Origin: Streptomyces sp. SAI-135
GTDB taxonomy: Bacteria; Actinomycetota; Actinomycetes; Streptomycetales; Streptomycetaceae
NCBI RefSeq assembly: GCF_029893805.1
Contig: NZ_JARXYP010000002.1
Location: 6,820,001 to 6,884,000 of the forward strand
DNA: 64,000 nt
Direction of reading: 5' to 3'
Below are positions 51,716 through 60,531 of the stretch, piece after piece (position 1 is the stretch's first letter; each line of letters begins with the position of its first letter). Below the pieces are notes generated by a model. It worked only from the letters and a program-made list of their open reading frames with translations. It was not told the origin of the DNA and did not search any database. The position numbers were made by a program, and so were the translations under genes.

Positions 51716-52716
51716 TCCGGCTCCCGCGCGCCCAGCTTGGCCAGCAGACCCGTCAGCACGTCCGGCGAGATCGTCACGCTGTCGATGTGCGGCAGGTTCT
51801 CCGCGAGCCGGGTCCCGGTCAGGGCGTGCAGGGTGGCGACCCCGACGTCCTCGTGCACCTTCAGCCAGGCTGCCTGCGCCTGCGCCTTCGCGTCACCGAC
51901 CGCGCGCACTCCCTCGGCCTCCGCACGGGCCAGCCGTACCGAGCGCGTCGCCTCCGCCTCGGCCCGTACCGCGTCCGCCGCCGCGTGCTCCTCGGCCTCC
52001 CGGCGGGCGTTGGTGCCGCGCTGCTCGACCAACTGCTCCTCACGGCGGGCGAGTTCGATCTGGCTGGCCAGTTCGTTCTCGGCGATGGTCCGCTCGCGCT
52101 CCACGGCGACGGCCCGCCGTTCGTAGGTCGCCCGGTCGGCCTCCTGCTGGATCTGCTCGCGGGCGGGGGTGCGCAGGGCCCGTTCCACCTCCGGTTCGGG
52201 TCGCAGGGCCATCACACGCACCGCGACCACCTCGATGCCGGTGGCCGGCAGCCGGGGTTCGGCGTCCAGGCCGGCCGCGACCCGCTCGCGCACCGCGGTC
52301 ACCCCGTCGACCAGGGCGGCGGACAGGGGGGTGCGGGCCAGTACGTCGAGCGCGTGCTGCTGGGCCGTCTCCGTGAGCAGCGTGCCCAGTTGCTCCAGGG
52401 GGGCGCCCCGCCACACCCCGGTGTCCGGGTCGATGGAGAAGTCCAGGCGGGCGGCGGCGAGGGCCGGGTCACCGATCCGGTAGGTCACGGTCGCCTGCAC
52501 CGCCACGTCCTGGAAGTCGGACGTACGGGCGTGGAAGGTCATGGCCAACTCGCGGTCGTCCACCGGGACTTCGGAGAGCGCGGCCGTCAGTGCGCGGAAC
52601 CAGAAGCTGAGCCCCGGACCGTCATGCAGCAGCTTGCCGCCGCGGTGGTGGCGGATGTGCGCCGTGGGCGCACCGCGCAGATGGCGCCAACCGAGGCGCC
52701 GGGTGATGTCGGCCAT
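51712..52716 (-). CDS. SPFH-domain protein (soluble flotillin/prohibitin-like), 334 aa
   Basis: The SPFH/Band-7 core spans about 25-200 (LSEVPVDDRELAMTFHARTSDFQDVAVQATVTYRI), followed by a long charged coiled coil (about 200-270, EADRATYERRAVAVERERTIAENELA) and a C-terminal helical segment. Unlike most SPFH proteins it has no N-terminal membrane helix, so it is probably cytoplasmic or bound indirectly. It overlaps the NAD-kinase-like gene by 4 bases. Its promoter region contains two copies of TCGTC-N5-GACGA. Role unknown; a scaffold for the partner enzyme is a reasonable guess. Confidence 0.85.
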   Translation of the reverse strand: MADITRRLGWRHLRGAPTAHIRHHRGGKLLHDGPGLSFWFRALTAALSEVPVDDRELAMTFHARTSDFQDVAVQATVTYRIGDPALAAARLDFSIDPDTGVWRGAPLEQLGTLLTETAQQHALDVLARTPLSAALVDGVTAVRERVAAGLDAEPRLPATGIEVVAVRVMALRPEPEVERALRTPAREQIQQEADRATYERRAVAVERERTIAENELASQIELARREEQLVEQRGTNARREAEEHAAADAVRAEAEATRSVRLARAEAEGVRAVGDAKAQAQAAWLKVHEDVGVATLHALTGTRLAENLPHIDSVTISPDVLTGLLAKLGAREPE

Positions 52717-52730
52717 CGAGCCCCCTCTTT

Positions 52731-52779
52731 TCGTCTATTGGACGATAACTGTGAGACGGGATTGTCGTCAAGGGGACGA
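52731..52779. promoter_or_regulatory. Repeated inverted repeat TCGTC-N5-GACGA between SPFH and arcA
   Basis: The motif occurs at 52731-52745 (spacer TATTG) and 52765-52779 (spacer AAGGG), 34 bases apart. They lie in the 123-bp region between the divergent SPFH gene and arcA, which suggests an operator controlling one or both. Confidence 0.65.
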
Positions 52780-52839
52780 GAAGAAGAAACCCGGGCGGAC
52801 GGAGGGGTCAAGACGGCCCCCGGTGGTCAGGATGGAGGC

Positions 52840-54063
52840 ATGGGACTCCATGTCGACTCCGAGGCCGGGCGGCTCAGCCGCGTCATCCTGCACCGGCCGG
52901 ATCTCGAGCTCAAAAGGCTCACCCCCAGCAACAAGGACGCGCTGCTCTTCGACGACGTGCTGTGGGTGCGCCGGGCGCGCGCCGAGCACGACGGGTTCGC
53001 CGACGTGCTGCGCGACCGCGGGGTCGCCGTGCACCTCTTCGGCGACCTGCTCACCGAGGCTCTGGAGGTCCCGGCGGCCCGCTCGCTCGTGCTCGACCGC
53101 GTCTTCGACGAGAAGGAGTACGGCCCGCTGGCCACCGACCACCTGAGGGCCTCCTTCGAGGCGCTGCCCGCCGCGGAGCTCGCGGAGGCCCTCGTGGGCG
53201 GGATGACCAAGCGGGAGTTCCTGGAGGCGCACCCGGAGCCGACCTCCGTGCGCTTCCACGTCATGGACCTCGACGACTTCCTCCTGGCCCCGCTGCCCAA
53301 CCACCTGTTCACCCGCGACACCTCCGCCTGGATATACGACGGGGTCTCCGTCAACGCCATGAAGTGGCCCGCCCGGCAGCGCGAGACGGTCCACTTCGAG
53401 GCGATCTACCGCCATCACCCGCTCTTCCGCGACGAGACGTTCCACCTCTGGTCGGAGGGGCAGGCCGACTATCCGTCCACCATCGAGGGCGGGGACGTCC
53501 TCGTCATCGGCAACGGCGCCGTCCTCATCGGCATGAGCGAGCGGACCACGCCCCAGGCGGTCGAGATGCTCGCGCACAAGCTGTTCGCCGCGGGCTCCGC
53601 GCAGTCGATCGTGGCCCTCGACATGCCGAAGCGGCGGGCCTTCATGCATCTGGACACCGTGATGACGATGGTCGACGGCGACACCTTCACCCAGTACGCC
53701 GGGCTCGGCATGCTGCGGTCGTACACCATCGAGCCGGGCGTCGGCGACAAGGAGCTCAAGGTCACCGACCATCCGCCGGAGCACATGCACCGCGCGATCG
53801 CCGCCGCCCTCGGACTGAGCGAGATCCGGGTCCTGACCGCCACCCAGGACGTGCACGCGGCCGAGCGCGAGCAGTGGGACGACGGCTGCAACGTCCTGGC
53901 CGTGGAGCCGGGTGTCGTCGTCGCCTACGAGCGCAACGCCACCACCAACACCCATCTGCGCAAGCAGGGCATCGAGGTCATCGAGATCCCGGGCAGCGAG
54001 CTGGGGCGGGGCAGGGGCGGACCGCGCTGCATGAGCTGTCCGGTGGAGAGGGCGGCTGTATAG
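52840..54063 (+). CDS. arcA: Arginine deiminase
   Basis: The 407-aa enzyme converts arginine to citrulline and ammonia. It starts at ATG 52840 behind ATGGAGG. Guanidino-group-modifying motifs are present: FTRDTSAWI near 165, EGGDVLVIG with Glu and Asp near 215, MHLDTVMTMVD with the catalytic His near 270, and the nucleophile C397 in GGPRCMSCP. The adjacent ornithine carbamoyltransferase gene, 59 bases downstream, completes two steps of the arginine deiminase pathway. No carbamate kinase or arginine/ornithine antiporter gene is nearby. Confidence 0.96.
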   Translation: MGLHVDSEAGRLSRVILHRPDLELKRLTPSNKDALLFDDVLWVRRARAEHDGFADVLRDRGVAVHLFGDLLTEALEVPAARSLVLDRVFDEKEYGPLATDHLRASFEALPAAELAEALVGGMTKREFLEAHPEPTSVRFHVMDLDDFLLAPLPNHLFTRDTSAWIYDGVSVNAMKWPARQRETVHFEAIYRHHPLFRDETFHLWSEGQADYPSTIEGGDVLVIGNGAVLIGMSERTTPQAVEMLAHKLFAAGSAQSIVALDMPKRRAFMHLDTVMTMVDGDTFTQYAGLGMLRSYTIEPGVGDKELKVTDHPPEHMHRAIAAALGLSEIRVLTATQDVHAAEREQWDDGCNVLAVEPGVVVAYERNATTNTHLRKQGIEVIEIPGSELGRGRGGPRCMSCPVERAAV

Positions 54064-54122
54064 AAATGCCGAATATCGTATAGACTTCCAGTGTCCTGTT
54101 CCCGTCCCTCTGGAGCGCCCCC
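54064..54122 (+). promoter_or_regulatory. AT-richer gap between arcA and arcB
   Basis: The 59 bp hold CCGAATATCGTATAG and GACTTCC near the middle, an unusually AT-rich run that may be a separate promoter or regulator site for arcB. GGAGCGCCCCC precedes the arcB start. Confidence 0.35.
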
Positions 54123-55130
54123 ATGGCGACTGTCCCCACCGCCCTCGCCGGGCGCCACTTCCTCAAGGAGCTCGACTTCACGGCGGAGGAGTTCCTCGGC
54201 CTCGTCGGGCTGGCCGCCGAGCTCAAGGCCGCCAAGAAGGCCGGGACCGAGACACGCCACCTGAGCGGGAAGAACATCGCGCTGATCTTCGAGAAGACCT
54301 CGACGCGCACCCGCTGCGCGTTCGAGGTCGCGGCGGCGGACCAGGGGGCCTCGACGACCTACCTAGACCCGTCCGGCTCGCAGATCGGGCACAAGGAGTC
54401 CGTGCGCGACACCGCGCGCGTGCTCGGCCGGATGTACGACGGGATCGAGTACCGCGGGGACAGCCAGCAGAAGGTGGAGGAGCTGGCCGCATACGCCGGC
54501 GTGCCGGTGTACAACGGGCTCACCGACGACTGGCACCCCACGCAGATGCTGGCCGACGTGCTGACGATGACCGAGCACACCGCGAAGCCGGTCCGGGAGA
54601 TCGCCTTCGCCTACCTCGGCGACGCGCGGTTCAACATGGGCAACTCGTATCTGATCACCGGTGCCCTGCTGGGGATGGACGTGCGGATCGTCGCGCCGAA
54701 GAGCTACTGGCCCGCGCAGGACGTCGTCGAGCGGGCGCAGGCGCTCGCCGTGGACAGCGGGGCGCGGATCACCCTCACGGAGTCGGCGGCCGAGGGGGTG
54801 CGGGGGGCGGACTTCGTCGCCACCGACGTCTGGGTCTCGATGGGGGAGCCGAAGGACGTGTGGGACGAGCGGATCGCGGCCCTCGGCCCGTACGCCGTGA
54901 CCATGGACGTGCTGCGGGCCACGGGGAACGCGGACGTGAAGTTCCTGCACTGCCTGCCCGCCTTCCACGACCTCGGCACCAAGGTGGGGCAGGAGATCTT
55001 CGAGGCCCACGGACTGGAGTCCCTGGAGGTCACGGACGAGGTGTTCGAGTCGGCGCACTCGGTCGTCTTCGACGAGGCGGAGAACCGGCTGCACACGATC
55101 AAGGCCGTGCTGGTGGCGACGCTGGCCTGA
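54123..55130 (+). CDS. arcB: Ornithine carbamoyltransferase
   Basis: This 335-aa enzyme carries FEKTSTRTRCAFE (carbamoyl-phosphate site near 60), DPSGSQIGHKESVRDTARVLG, NGLTDDWHPTQMLAD (about 138), and HCLPAFHD (about 278, the ornithine-binding Cys motif). The order arcA-arcB and the absence of biosynthetic arg genes around suggests the catabolic role: phosphorolysis of citrulline to ornithine and carbamoyl phosphate. The sequence alone cannot separate catabolic from anabolic forms. It ends 3 bases before a convergent gene. Confidence 0.95.
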   Translation: MATVPTALAGRHFLKELDFTAEEFLGLVGLAAELKAAKKAGTETRHLSGKNIALIFEKTSTRTRCAFEVAAADQGASTTYLDPSGSQIGHKESVRDTARVLGRMYDGIEYRGDSQQKVEELAAYAGVPVYNGLTDDWHPTQMLADVLTMTEHTAKPVREIAFAYLGDARFNMGNSYLITGALLGMDVRIVAPKSYWPAQDVVERAQALAVDSGARITLTESAAEGVRGADFVATDVWVSMGEPKDVWDERIAALGPYAVTMDVLRATGNADVKFLHCLPAFHDLGTKVGQEIFEAHGLESLEVTDEVFESAHSVVFDEAENRLHTIKAVLVATLA

Positions 55131-55133
55131 GCG

Positions 55134-55586
55134 TCACGCCGGGTGCCACTGGGGCGGCACCGTCGGCAGCCGGAACCACACCGCCTTGCCGGTCTCGGTC
55201 GGGCGGTGCCCGCACGACGAGCTGAGCGCCCTGATTAGCAGCAGTCCCCTGCCGTGCTCCTGCCAGGGGTCGGGCTCCCTGGTGTCCGGCTGGGTGAGAT
55301 GACCCGGGGGTGCCGGGTCCGGGTCGTGCACCTCGACCTGGCAGCCGGTCGGCAGCAGCTCCACGACCAGCTCTATCGGGGTGTCGCCGGCGGTGTGCTC
55401 CACGGCGTTCGCCACCAGCTCGGCCGTCAGCAGCTCCGCGGTGTCGCAGTCCGCCCCGTGCTCCAGCTCGGTCAGCGCGGCGCGGACCAGAGCGCGGGCC
55501 ACGGGCACGGCCGCGGCGGAATGCGGCAGCGCGATGCGCCAGGAGGCGGAGGCTGGGGGGCGATCTTGCAAGGCGGGTCCGTTCAT
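55134..55586 (-). CDS. ATP-binding anti-sigma-type protein (HATPase, RsbW-like), 150 aa
   Basis: A stand-alone GHKL ATPase domain: N-box TAELVANAVEHT (about 57), then a D/E-rich turn (VHDPDPAPP) and a G-box HGRGLLLIRALSS. Such short proteins are numerous in Streptomyces; they belong to the RsbW/SpoIIAB-like group and may act as serine kinases on anti-anti-sigma factors. No sigma factor gene is next to it. The start ATG 55586 is inferred from the N-terminal MNGPALQDRP. It converges with arcB. Confidence 0.82.
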   Translation of the reverse strand: MNGPALQDRPPASASWRIALPHSAAAVPVARALVRAALTELEHGADCDTAELLTAELVANAVEHTAGDTPIELVVELLPTGCQVEVHDPDPAPPGHLTQPDTREPDPWQEHGRGLLLIRALSSSCGHRPTETGKAVWFRLPTVPPQWHPA

Positions 55587-55893
55587 GAGCAGGCTGTCCT
55601 GCTTTCAACCGTATGAATGGTACGGCGCCGTCGGCCGAGTCGTCCGGCGGGCACCGCGCGGGACCTTCGGCCCCGTCGGCAGGCGGCTTACCCGTAGCAA
55701 CGGCTTGCCTCGCACGGCTGATCCCGCCGTTGCCGGTCTGTCGAGGAGCCGTGACGGATGTGACGCGACCAGGTCACCCGCGGATGCCTCTATCGCGCAC
55801 TCATGACGACAGTCAAAGATGAGTGATAGCTTCGAAGGGCAGAGCGCACCTCGAACCTCGCACCCCGCCCGAGCACGAGGAGGCCGCACGGAC
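55587..55893. promoter_or_regulatory. Divergent promoter region before the aromatic catabolic genes
   Basis: About 307 bp between the anti-sigma-type gene and the enoyl-CoA hydratase gene. An AT-richer TGAGTGATAGCTTCGAAG near 55818-55835 could be part of a -10 region. No operator was identified with confidence. Confidence 0.35.
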
Positions 55894-56721
55894 ATGAGCC
55901 CCTTCACCGGCTCCGCCGCCCGCACCCCCGACTGGCACCATCTGCGCGTCGACCTCACCGACGGCGTCGCCACCGTCACGCTCGCCCGCCCCGACAAACT
56001 CAACGCGCTCACCTTCGGCGCCTACGCCGACCTGCGCGACCTGCTCGCCGAACTCTCCCGCGAGCGTTCCGTACGGGCCCTGGTCCTGGCCGGCGAGGGC
56101 CGCGGCTTCTGCTCCGGCGGTGACGTCGACGAGATCATCGGCGCCACCCTCGCCATGGACACCGCCCGGCTCCTCGACTTCAACCGGATGACGGGCCAGG
56201 TGGTGCGGGCCGTCCGGGAGTGCCCGTTCCCGGTGATCGCGGCCGTGCACGGGGTGGCGGCGGGCGCGGGAGCGGTGCTCGCCCTGGCGGCCGACTTCCG
56301 GGTGGCCGACCCCTCCGCCCGCTTCGCCTTCCTCTTCACCCGGGTCGGCCTGTCCGGCGGCGACATGGGCGCGGCCTACCTGCTGCCCCGCGTGGTCGGC
56401 CTCGGCCACGCCACCCGTCTCCTCATGCTCGGCGAACCGGTCCGCGCCGCCGAGGCCGAGCGCATCGGCCTGATCAGCGAACTGACACAGGAGGGCGGCG
56501 CCGACGAGGCCGCCCAGGCCCTGGCCCGGCGCCTGGCCGAGGGCCCGGCCCTCGCCTACGCCCAGACGAAGGCGCTGCTGACGGCGGAGCTGGACATGCC
56601 GCTGGCGGCTTCGGTGGAACTGGACGCCTCCACACAGGCCCTGCTGATGAGCGGGGAGGACTACCGGGAGTTCCACGAGGCGTTCACCGCGAAGAGGCCG
56701 CCCAAATGGAAGGGGCGGTGA
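55894..56721 (+). CDS. Enoyl-CoA hydratase/isomerase family protein, 275 aa
   Basis: The ATG at 55894 lies behind GAGGAGG at good spacing. Crotonase features: LARPDKLNALTFGAYADL, the oxyanion-hole segments GEGRGFCSGGDVDEI (about 70) and HGVAAGAGAVLALAADFRVAD (about 118), then SGGDMGAAYLLPRVVG, where many hydratases have catalytic Glu, here Asp/Gly. The C-terminal helix ends with HEAFTAKRPPKWKGR. It probably hydrates or processes a ring-derived CoA ester. The monooxygenase gene follows 2 bases after the stop. Confidence 0.88.
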   Translation: MSPFTGSAARTPDWHHLRVDLTDGVATVTLARPDKLNALTFGAYADLRDLLAELSRERSVRALVLAGEGRGFCSGGDVDEIIGATLAMDTARLLDFNRMTGQVVRAVRECPFPVIAAVHGVAAGAGAVLALAADFRVADPSARFAFLFTRVGLSGGDMGAAYLLPRVVGLGHATRLLMLGEPVRAAEAERIGLISELTQEGGADEAAQALARRLAEGPALAYAQTKALLTAELDMPLAASVELDASTQALLMSGEDYREFHEAFTAKRPPKWKGR

Positions 56722-56723
56722 CC

Positions 56724-59000
56724 ATGCCCACCTCCGTCCCGCGCATCGCGATCGTCGGCGGCGGCCCCGGCGGGCTGTACGCGGCGGCCCTGCTGAAACG
56801 GCTCGACCCCCGGCGGGACATCACCGTCTGGGAACGCAACGCCCCCGACGACACCTTCGGCTTCGGCGTGGTCCTCTCCGACGAGACCCTGGGGGGCATC
56901 GAACACGCGGATCCCCAGGTCTACGAGGCCCTGTGCCAGGACTTCGTCCGCTGGGACGACATCGACATCGTGCACCGGGGCGTCCGCCACACCTCCGGGG
57001 GCCACGGCTTCGCCGCCCTCGGCCGCCGACGGCTCCTCGAGATCCTGCACGACCGCTGCCGCGCCCTCGGCGTCGACCTCCGCTTCCGCACCGAGGCCCC
57101 GCCCGGCCTCGCGGACACCCACGACCTCGTCATCGCCGCCGACGGAGTCAACAGCACCACACGCGGCGCCCACGCCCATGTGTTCCAGCCCCATGTGACC
57201 TCGCACCACTGCCGCTACATCTGGCTCGCCGCCGACTTCCCCTTCGACGCCTTCCGCTTCGAGATCGCCGAGACCGAGCACGGCGTGATGCAGCTCCACG
57301 GCTACCCCTACGCGTCCGACGCCTCCACCGTGATCATCGAGATGCGCGAGGAGGTGTGGCGAGCGGCGGGCTTCGCCGAACCGGACACGGCGGAATCCGT
57401 CGACCGCTGCGCCAAGATCTTCGCGGAAGCGCTGCGCGGCCGTCCCCTGCGCTCCAACAACTCCACCTGGACCACCTTCCGCACCGTGGTCAACGCACAC
57501 TGGTCGCACGGCAACACCGTGCTGCTCGGCGACGCGGCCCACACCGCCCACTTCTCCATCGGCTCCGGCACCAAGCTCGCCGTGGAGGACGCCCTGGCCC
57601 TGGCCGCCTGCCTGGAGGAACAGCCGTCGCTGGCCGGGGCGTTGGCGGCCTACGAGACGGAGCGCAAACCCGTCGTCGCCTCCACGCAGCGCGCCGCCCG
57701 CGCCAGCCTGGAGTGGTTCGAGAACCTCGGCCTCTACCTCGACCAGCCGCCCCGCCAGTTCGCCTTCAACCTGCTCACCCGCAGCCGCCGGGTCACCCAC
57801 GACAACCTGCGCCTGCGCGACGCCCGCTTCACCGGCGCCGTGGAGCGGGAGTTCGGCTGCCCGCCGGGCACGCCCCCGATGTTCACCCCGTTCCGGATGC
57901 GGGGTCTGACCCTGCGCAACCGGGTCGTGGTGTCGCCGATGGACATGTACTCCGCCACCGACGGCGTCCCCGACGACTTCCACCTGGTCCACCTGGGCGC
58001 CCGGGCCCTCGGCGGCGCCGGGCTGGTGATGACCGAGATGGTGTGCGTCTCGCCCGAGGGACGCATCACGCCCGGCTGCACCGGCCTCTACAACGGCAGA
58101 CAGACCGAGGCCTGGAAACGCATCACGAACTTCGTGCACGCACGGTCGTCGGGCACCGCGATCGGTGTGCAGCTCGGCCACAGCGGCCGCAAGGGCTCGA
58201 CCCAGCTGATGTGGGAGGGCATCGACGAACCGCTGCCCGAGGGCAACTGGCCGGTCGTGGCGCCCTCCCCGATCCCGTACAAACCCGTCAGCCAGACCCC
58301 CCGCGAACTCGGCCGCGCCCAACTGACGGACATCCGCCTGCAGTTCACGCAAGCCGCCTGGCGGGCCGCCCGCGCCGGCTTCGACCTGCTCGAACTGCAC
58401 TGCGCCCACGGCTATCTGCTCTCCGGCTTCCTCTCCCCGCTGACCAACCGGCGCACCGACGCCTACGGCGGCTCGCCCGCCAAGCGCCTGCGTTTCCCGC
58501 TGGAGGTCTTCGACGCCGTCCGGGAGGTGTGGCCGCAGGAACGGCCCATGACCGTCCGCATCTCCGCCACCGACTGGGCCGAGGGCGGCAACACGGCCGA
58601 GGACGCCGTCGAGATCGCCCGCGCCTTCGCCGCGCACGGTGCCGACGCGATCGACGTGTCGACCGGACAGGTCGTGGCCGAGGAGCACCCGGAGTACGGG
58701 CGCTCGTACCAGACGCCGTACGCCGACCGGATCCGTCACGAGACCGGCGTCCCGGTGATCGCGGTCGGTGCCATCTCCTCCTGGGACGACGTCAACTCAC
58801 TGATCCTGGCCGGGCGTACGGATCTGTGCGCGCTGGCCCGGCCGCATCTCTACGACCCCCACTGGACCCTGCACGCGGCGGCCGAGCAGGGATACGACGG
58901 CCCCGGTGTCGTCTGGCCCGACCCCTACCGCGCGGGCAGCCGACGGCCGCAGACCGGGCGCACGGACGCCCCCAGGCCCCGGCTCACGCTGGGCACCTGA
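56724..59000 (+). CDS. Bifunctional 2-aminobenzoyl-CoA (or salicylyl-CoA) monooxygenase/reductase, 758 aa
   Basis: Residues about 1-385 form a flavoprotein aromatic hydroxylase of the FAD class A type (GGGPGGLYAAALLKR at 8-22, NTVLLGDAAHTAHFS near 265). Residues about 395-745 form an old-yellow-enzyme FMN domain (FTPFRMRGLTLRNRVVVSPM, GVQLGHSGRKGS, ELHCAHGYLLSGFLSP). This fusion is known for 2-aminobenzoyl-CoA monooxygenase/reductase and for salicylyl-CoA 5-hydroxylases. The neighbouring CoA ligase, PaaX regulator, acyl-CoA dehydrogenase and RidA-like genes suggest a CoA-linked route; the actual substrate is not determinable. Confidence 0.85.
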   Translation: MPTSVPRIAIVGGGPGGLYAAALLKRLDPRRDITVWERNAPDDTFGFGVVLSDETLGGIEHADPQVYEALCQDFVRWDDIDIVHRGVRHTSGGHGFAALGRRRLLEILHDRCRALGVDLRFRTEAPPGLADTHDLVIAADGVNSTTRGAHAHVFQPHVTSHHCRYIWLAADFPFDAFRFEIAETEHGVMQLHGYPYASDASTVIIEMREEVWRAAGFAEPDTAESVDRCAKIFAEALRGRPLRSNNSTWTTFRTVVNAHWSHGNTVLLGDAAHTAHFSIGSGTKLAVEDALALAACLEEQPSLAGALAAYETERKPVVASTQRAARASLEWFENLGLYLDQPPRQFAFNLLTRSRRVTHDNLRLRDARFTGAVEREFGCPPGTPPMFTPFRMRGLTLRNRVVVSPMDMYSATDGVPDDFHLVHLGARALGGAGLVMTEMVCVSPEGRITPGCTGLYNGRQTEAWKRITNFVHARSSGTAIGVQLGHSGRKGSTQLMWEGIDEPLPEGNWPVVAPSPIPYKPVSQTPRELGRAQLTDIRLQFTQAAWRAARAGFDLLELHCAHGYLLSGFLSPLTNRRTDAYGGSPAKRLRFPLEVFDAVREVWPQERPMTVRISATDWAEGGNTAEDAVEIARAFAAHGADAIDVSTGQVVAEEHPEYGRSYQTPYADRIRHETGVPVIAVGAISSWDDVNSLILAGRTDLCALARPHLYDPHWTLHAAAEQGYDGPGVVWPDPYRAGSRRPQTGRTDAPRPRLTLGT

Positions 59001-59031
59001 GGGCGGCCCCGCCCGTCGGACGGGTCCGCCC
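59001..59031. terminator. Convergent terminator hairpin
   Basis: GGGCGG-CCCCGCCCG and CGGGTCCGCCC form a stem with small bulges around TCGGA in the 38-bp gap between the monooxygenase and cysC. Confidence 0.6.
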
Positions 59032-59038
59032 GCCGTCG

Positions 59039-59590
59039 TCAGACCAGTCCCCGTGCCGCCAGCACCGCGTACACGCTGTCCGCCGACTCCCGGGGCGTCC
59101 GGTCCTGTGTCCCGAGGACCAGCGTCGGGTCCGTCGGCGGCTCGTACGGATCGTCCACCCCGGTCAGACCGGTGAGCCGGCCCGCGGCCTGCCGGGCGTA
59201 GAGCCCCTTCACGTCCCGTGCGCGGCACACCTCGACCGGCGTCGCCACATGCACCTCGACGTACGGCGTCCCGCTCGCCTCATGCCGCTCGCGCACCGCC
59301 TCGCGGCTGTCGGCGTACGGCGCGATCACCGGGACGAGGGACAGGACGCCGTTGCGCGCGAGGACCTCGGAGACGAGGCCGATCCGCTGGACGTTGGTGT
59401 TGCGGTCCTCGCGGGAGAAGCCGAGGCCGGCGGTGAGGAAGCGGCGTATCTCGTCGCCGTCCAGGACCTCCACGCGGTGTCCCTCCGCCCTCAGCCGATC
59501 ACTCAGCAGGCGGGCGATGGTCGTCTTGCCCGCGCTCGGCAGTCCCGTCAGCCAGACGGTGGCTCCCCGAGCCCTTGCCGTGGTGGTCAT
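59039..59590 (-). CDS. cysC: Adenylyl-sulfate kinase
   Basis: The 183-aa protein begins at ATG 59590 (TTG 59596 would add two residues). P-loop GLPSAGKTT (about 15-23), LDGDEIRRFLTAGLGFSRED (the DGD and RNTNV region that binds APS), VIAPYADSREAVRERH and VCRARDVKGLYARQAAG are typical of CysC. It phosphorylates adenylyl sulfate to PAPS for sulfation or sulfate reduction. The gene is inserted between catabolic genes and has no other sulfur gene around. A stand-alone cysC can serve sulfated metabolite synthesis. Confidence 0.92.
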   Translation of the reverse strand: MTTTARARGATVWLTGLPSAGKTTIARLLSDRLRAEGHRVEVLDGDEIRRFLTAGLGFSREDRNTNVQRIGLVSEVLARNGVLSLVPVIAPYADSREAVRERHEASGTPYVEVHVATPVEVCRARDVKGLYARQAAGRLTGLTGVDDPYEPPTDPTLVLGTQDRTPRESADSVYAVLAARGLV

Positions 59591-59703
59591 GCGCAACGGT
59601 CCTCTTCTTTCTCACGACGACCCGGGGGACGCTAGGCGAGAAACTTGAGAAGAGGCGCAGAGGACCCTGAGGGTTGTCTTAGGCGCCTGTGATGTGTCCG
59701 GGA

Positions 59704-60516
59704 TCACAGTCCGGCGAACGTCGCCCCCGCGTCCCGCAGTCGCTCGTGCAGACCCCGGAACACCGCCGCCGCCCGCTCGCCCGGCCAGTCCTCAGGCAGC
59801 AGCGGGGCGGGCAGGCCGGGGTCGGCGTAGGGGAGATGGCGCCAGGAGTCGAGGGCGAGGAGGTAGTCGCGGTACGCCTCCTCGGGCGGGGTGTCCGCCC
59901 GGTTCTCCCAGTCGCGCAGCACGCGCGCGTGGCGGTCGAGGAACGCCTCGTGCTCCTTGGCGATCGCGGCCAGGTCCCACCAGCGGGCGACCGCCTCGAC
60001 GGTGGCCGCGAAGCCGAGGTGCTCGCCGCGGAAGAAGTCCACGTACGGGTCCAGCCGCAGCCGCTGGAGCGTGTGCCGGGCCTCCTCGTACAGCCGGGCC
60101 GGGGCGATCCACACCCCGGGGGCCGCCGTGCCGAAGCCGAGTCCGGCCAGGCGGGAGCGCAGCACGTGCCGTTTCTGCCGCTCCGACTCGGGCACCGAGA
60201 ATACCGCGAGCACCCAGCCCTCGTCCCCGGGCGGGGTCGCCGCGTAGATGCGCCGGTCGCCGTCGTCGAGGAGCTGGCGGGCGTCCGGCGACAGTTCGTA
60301 GCCGGCGGCGCCCTGGTCCGTGCGGGCCGGGAGCAGCAGACCGCGCCGCTTGAGGCGGGATACCGAGGACCGCACGGAGGGGGCGTCCACGCCGACCGCG
60401 GCCAGCAGCCGGATCAGCTCGGCGACGGGCACGGGGCCCGGCATGAAGCGGCCGTAGGCTCCGTAGAGCGTGACGATGAGAGACCGTGGTGCATGCTGGT
60501 CGGACACGTTGATCAT
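59704..60516 (-). CDS. PaaX-family transcriptional regulator, 270 aa
   Basis: An N-terminal winged helix (about 10-75, LIVTLYGAYGRFMPGPVPVAEL, VDAPSVRSSVSRLKRRGLL) is followed by the PaaX domain with WVLAVFSVPESERQKRHVLRSRL and the central PaaX-like segment (APGVWIAPARLYEEARHTLQ), and a C-terminal helical domain (AYRDYLLALDSWRHLPYADPGLP). PaaX represses phenylacetate genes until phenylacetyl-CoA binds; here it probably responds to a CoA ester of the local substrate. The ATG at 60516 lies 15 bases from the stop of the CoA ligase gene upstream on the same strand, so they form an operon. Confidence 0.92.
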   Translation of the reverse strand: MINVSDQHAPRSLIVTLYGAYGRFMPGPVPVAELIRLLAAVGVDAPSVRSSVSRLKRRGLLLPARTDQGAAGYELSPDARQLLDDGDRRIYAATPPGDEGWVLAVFSVPESERQKRHVLRSRLAGLGFGTAAPGVWIAPARLYEEARHTLQRLRLDPYVDFFRGEHLGFAATVEAVARWWDLAAIAKEHEAFLDRHARVLRDWENRADTPPEEAYRDYLLALDSWRHLPYADPGLPAPLLPEDWPGERAAAVFRGLHERLRDAGATFAGL

Positions 60517-60531
60517 CTTAGGTCGTGTGGA

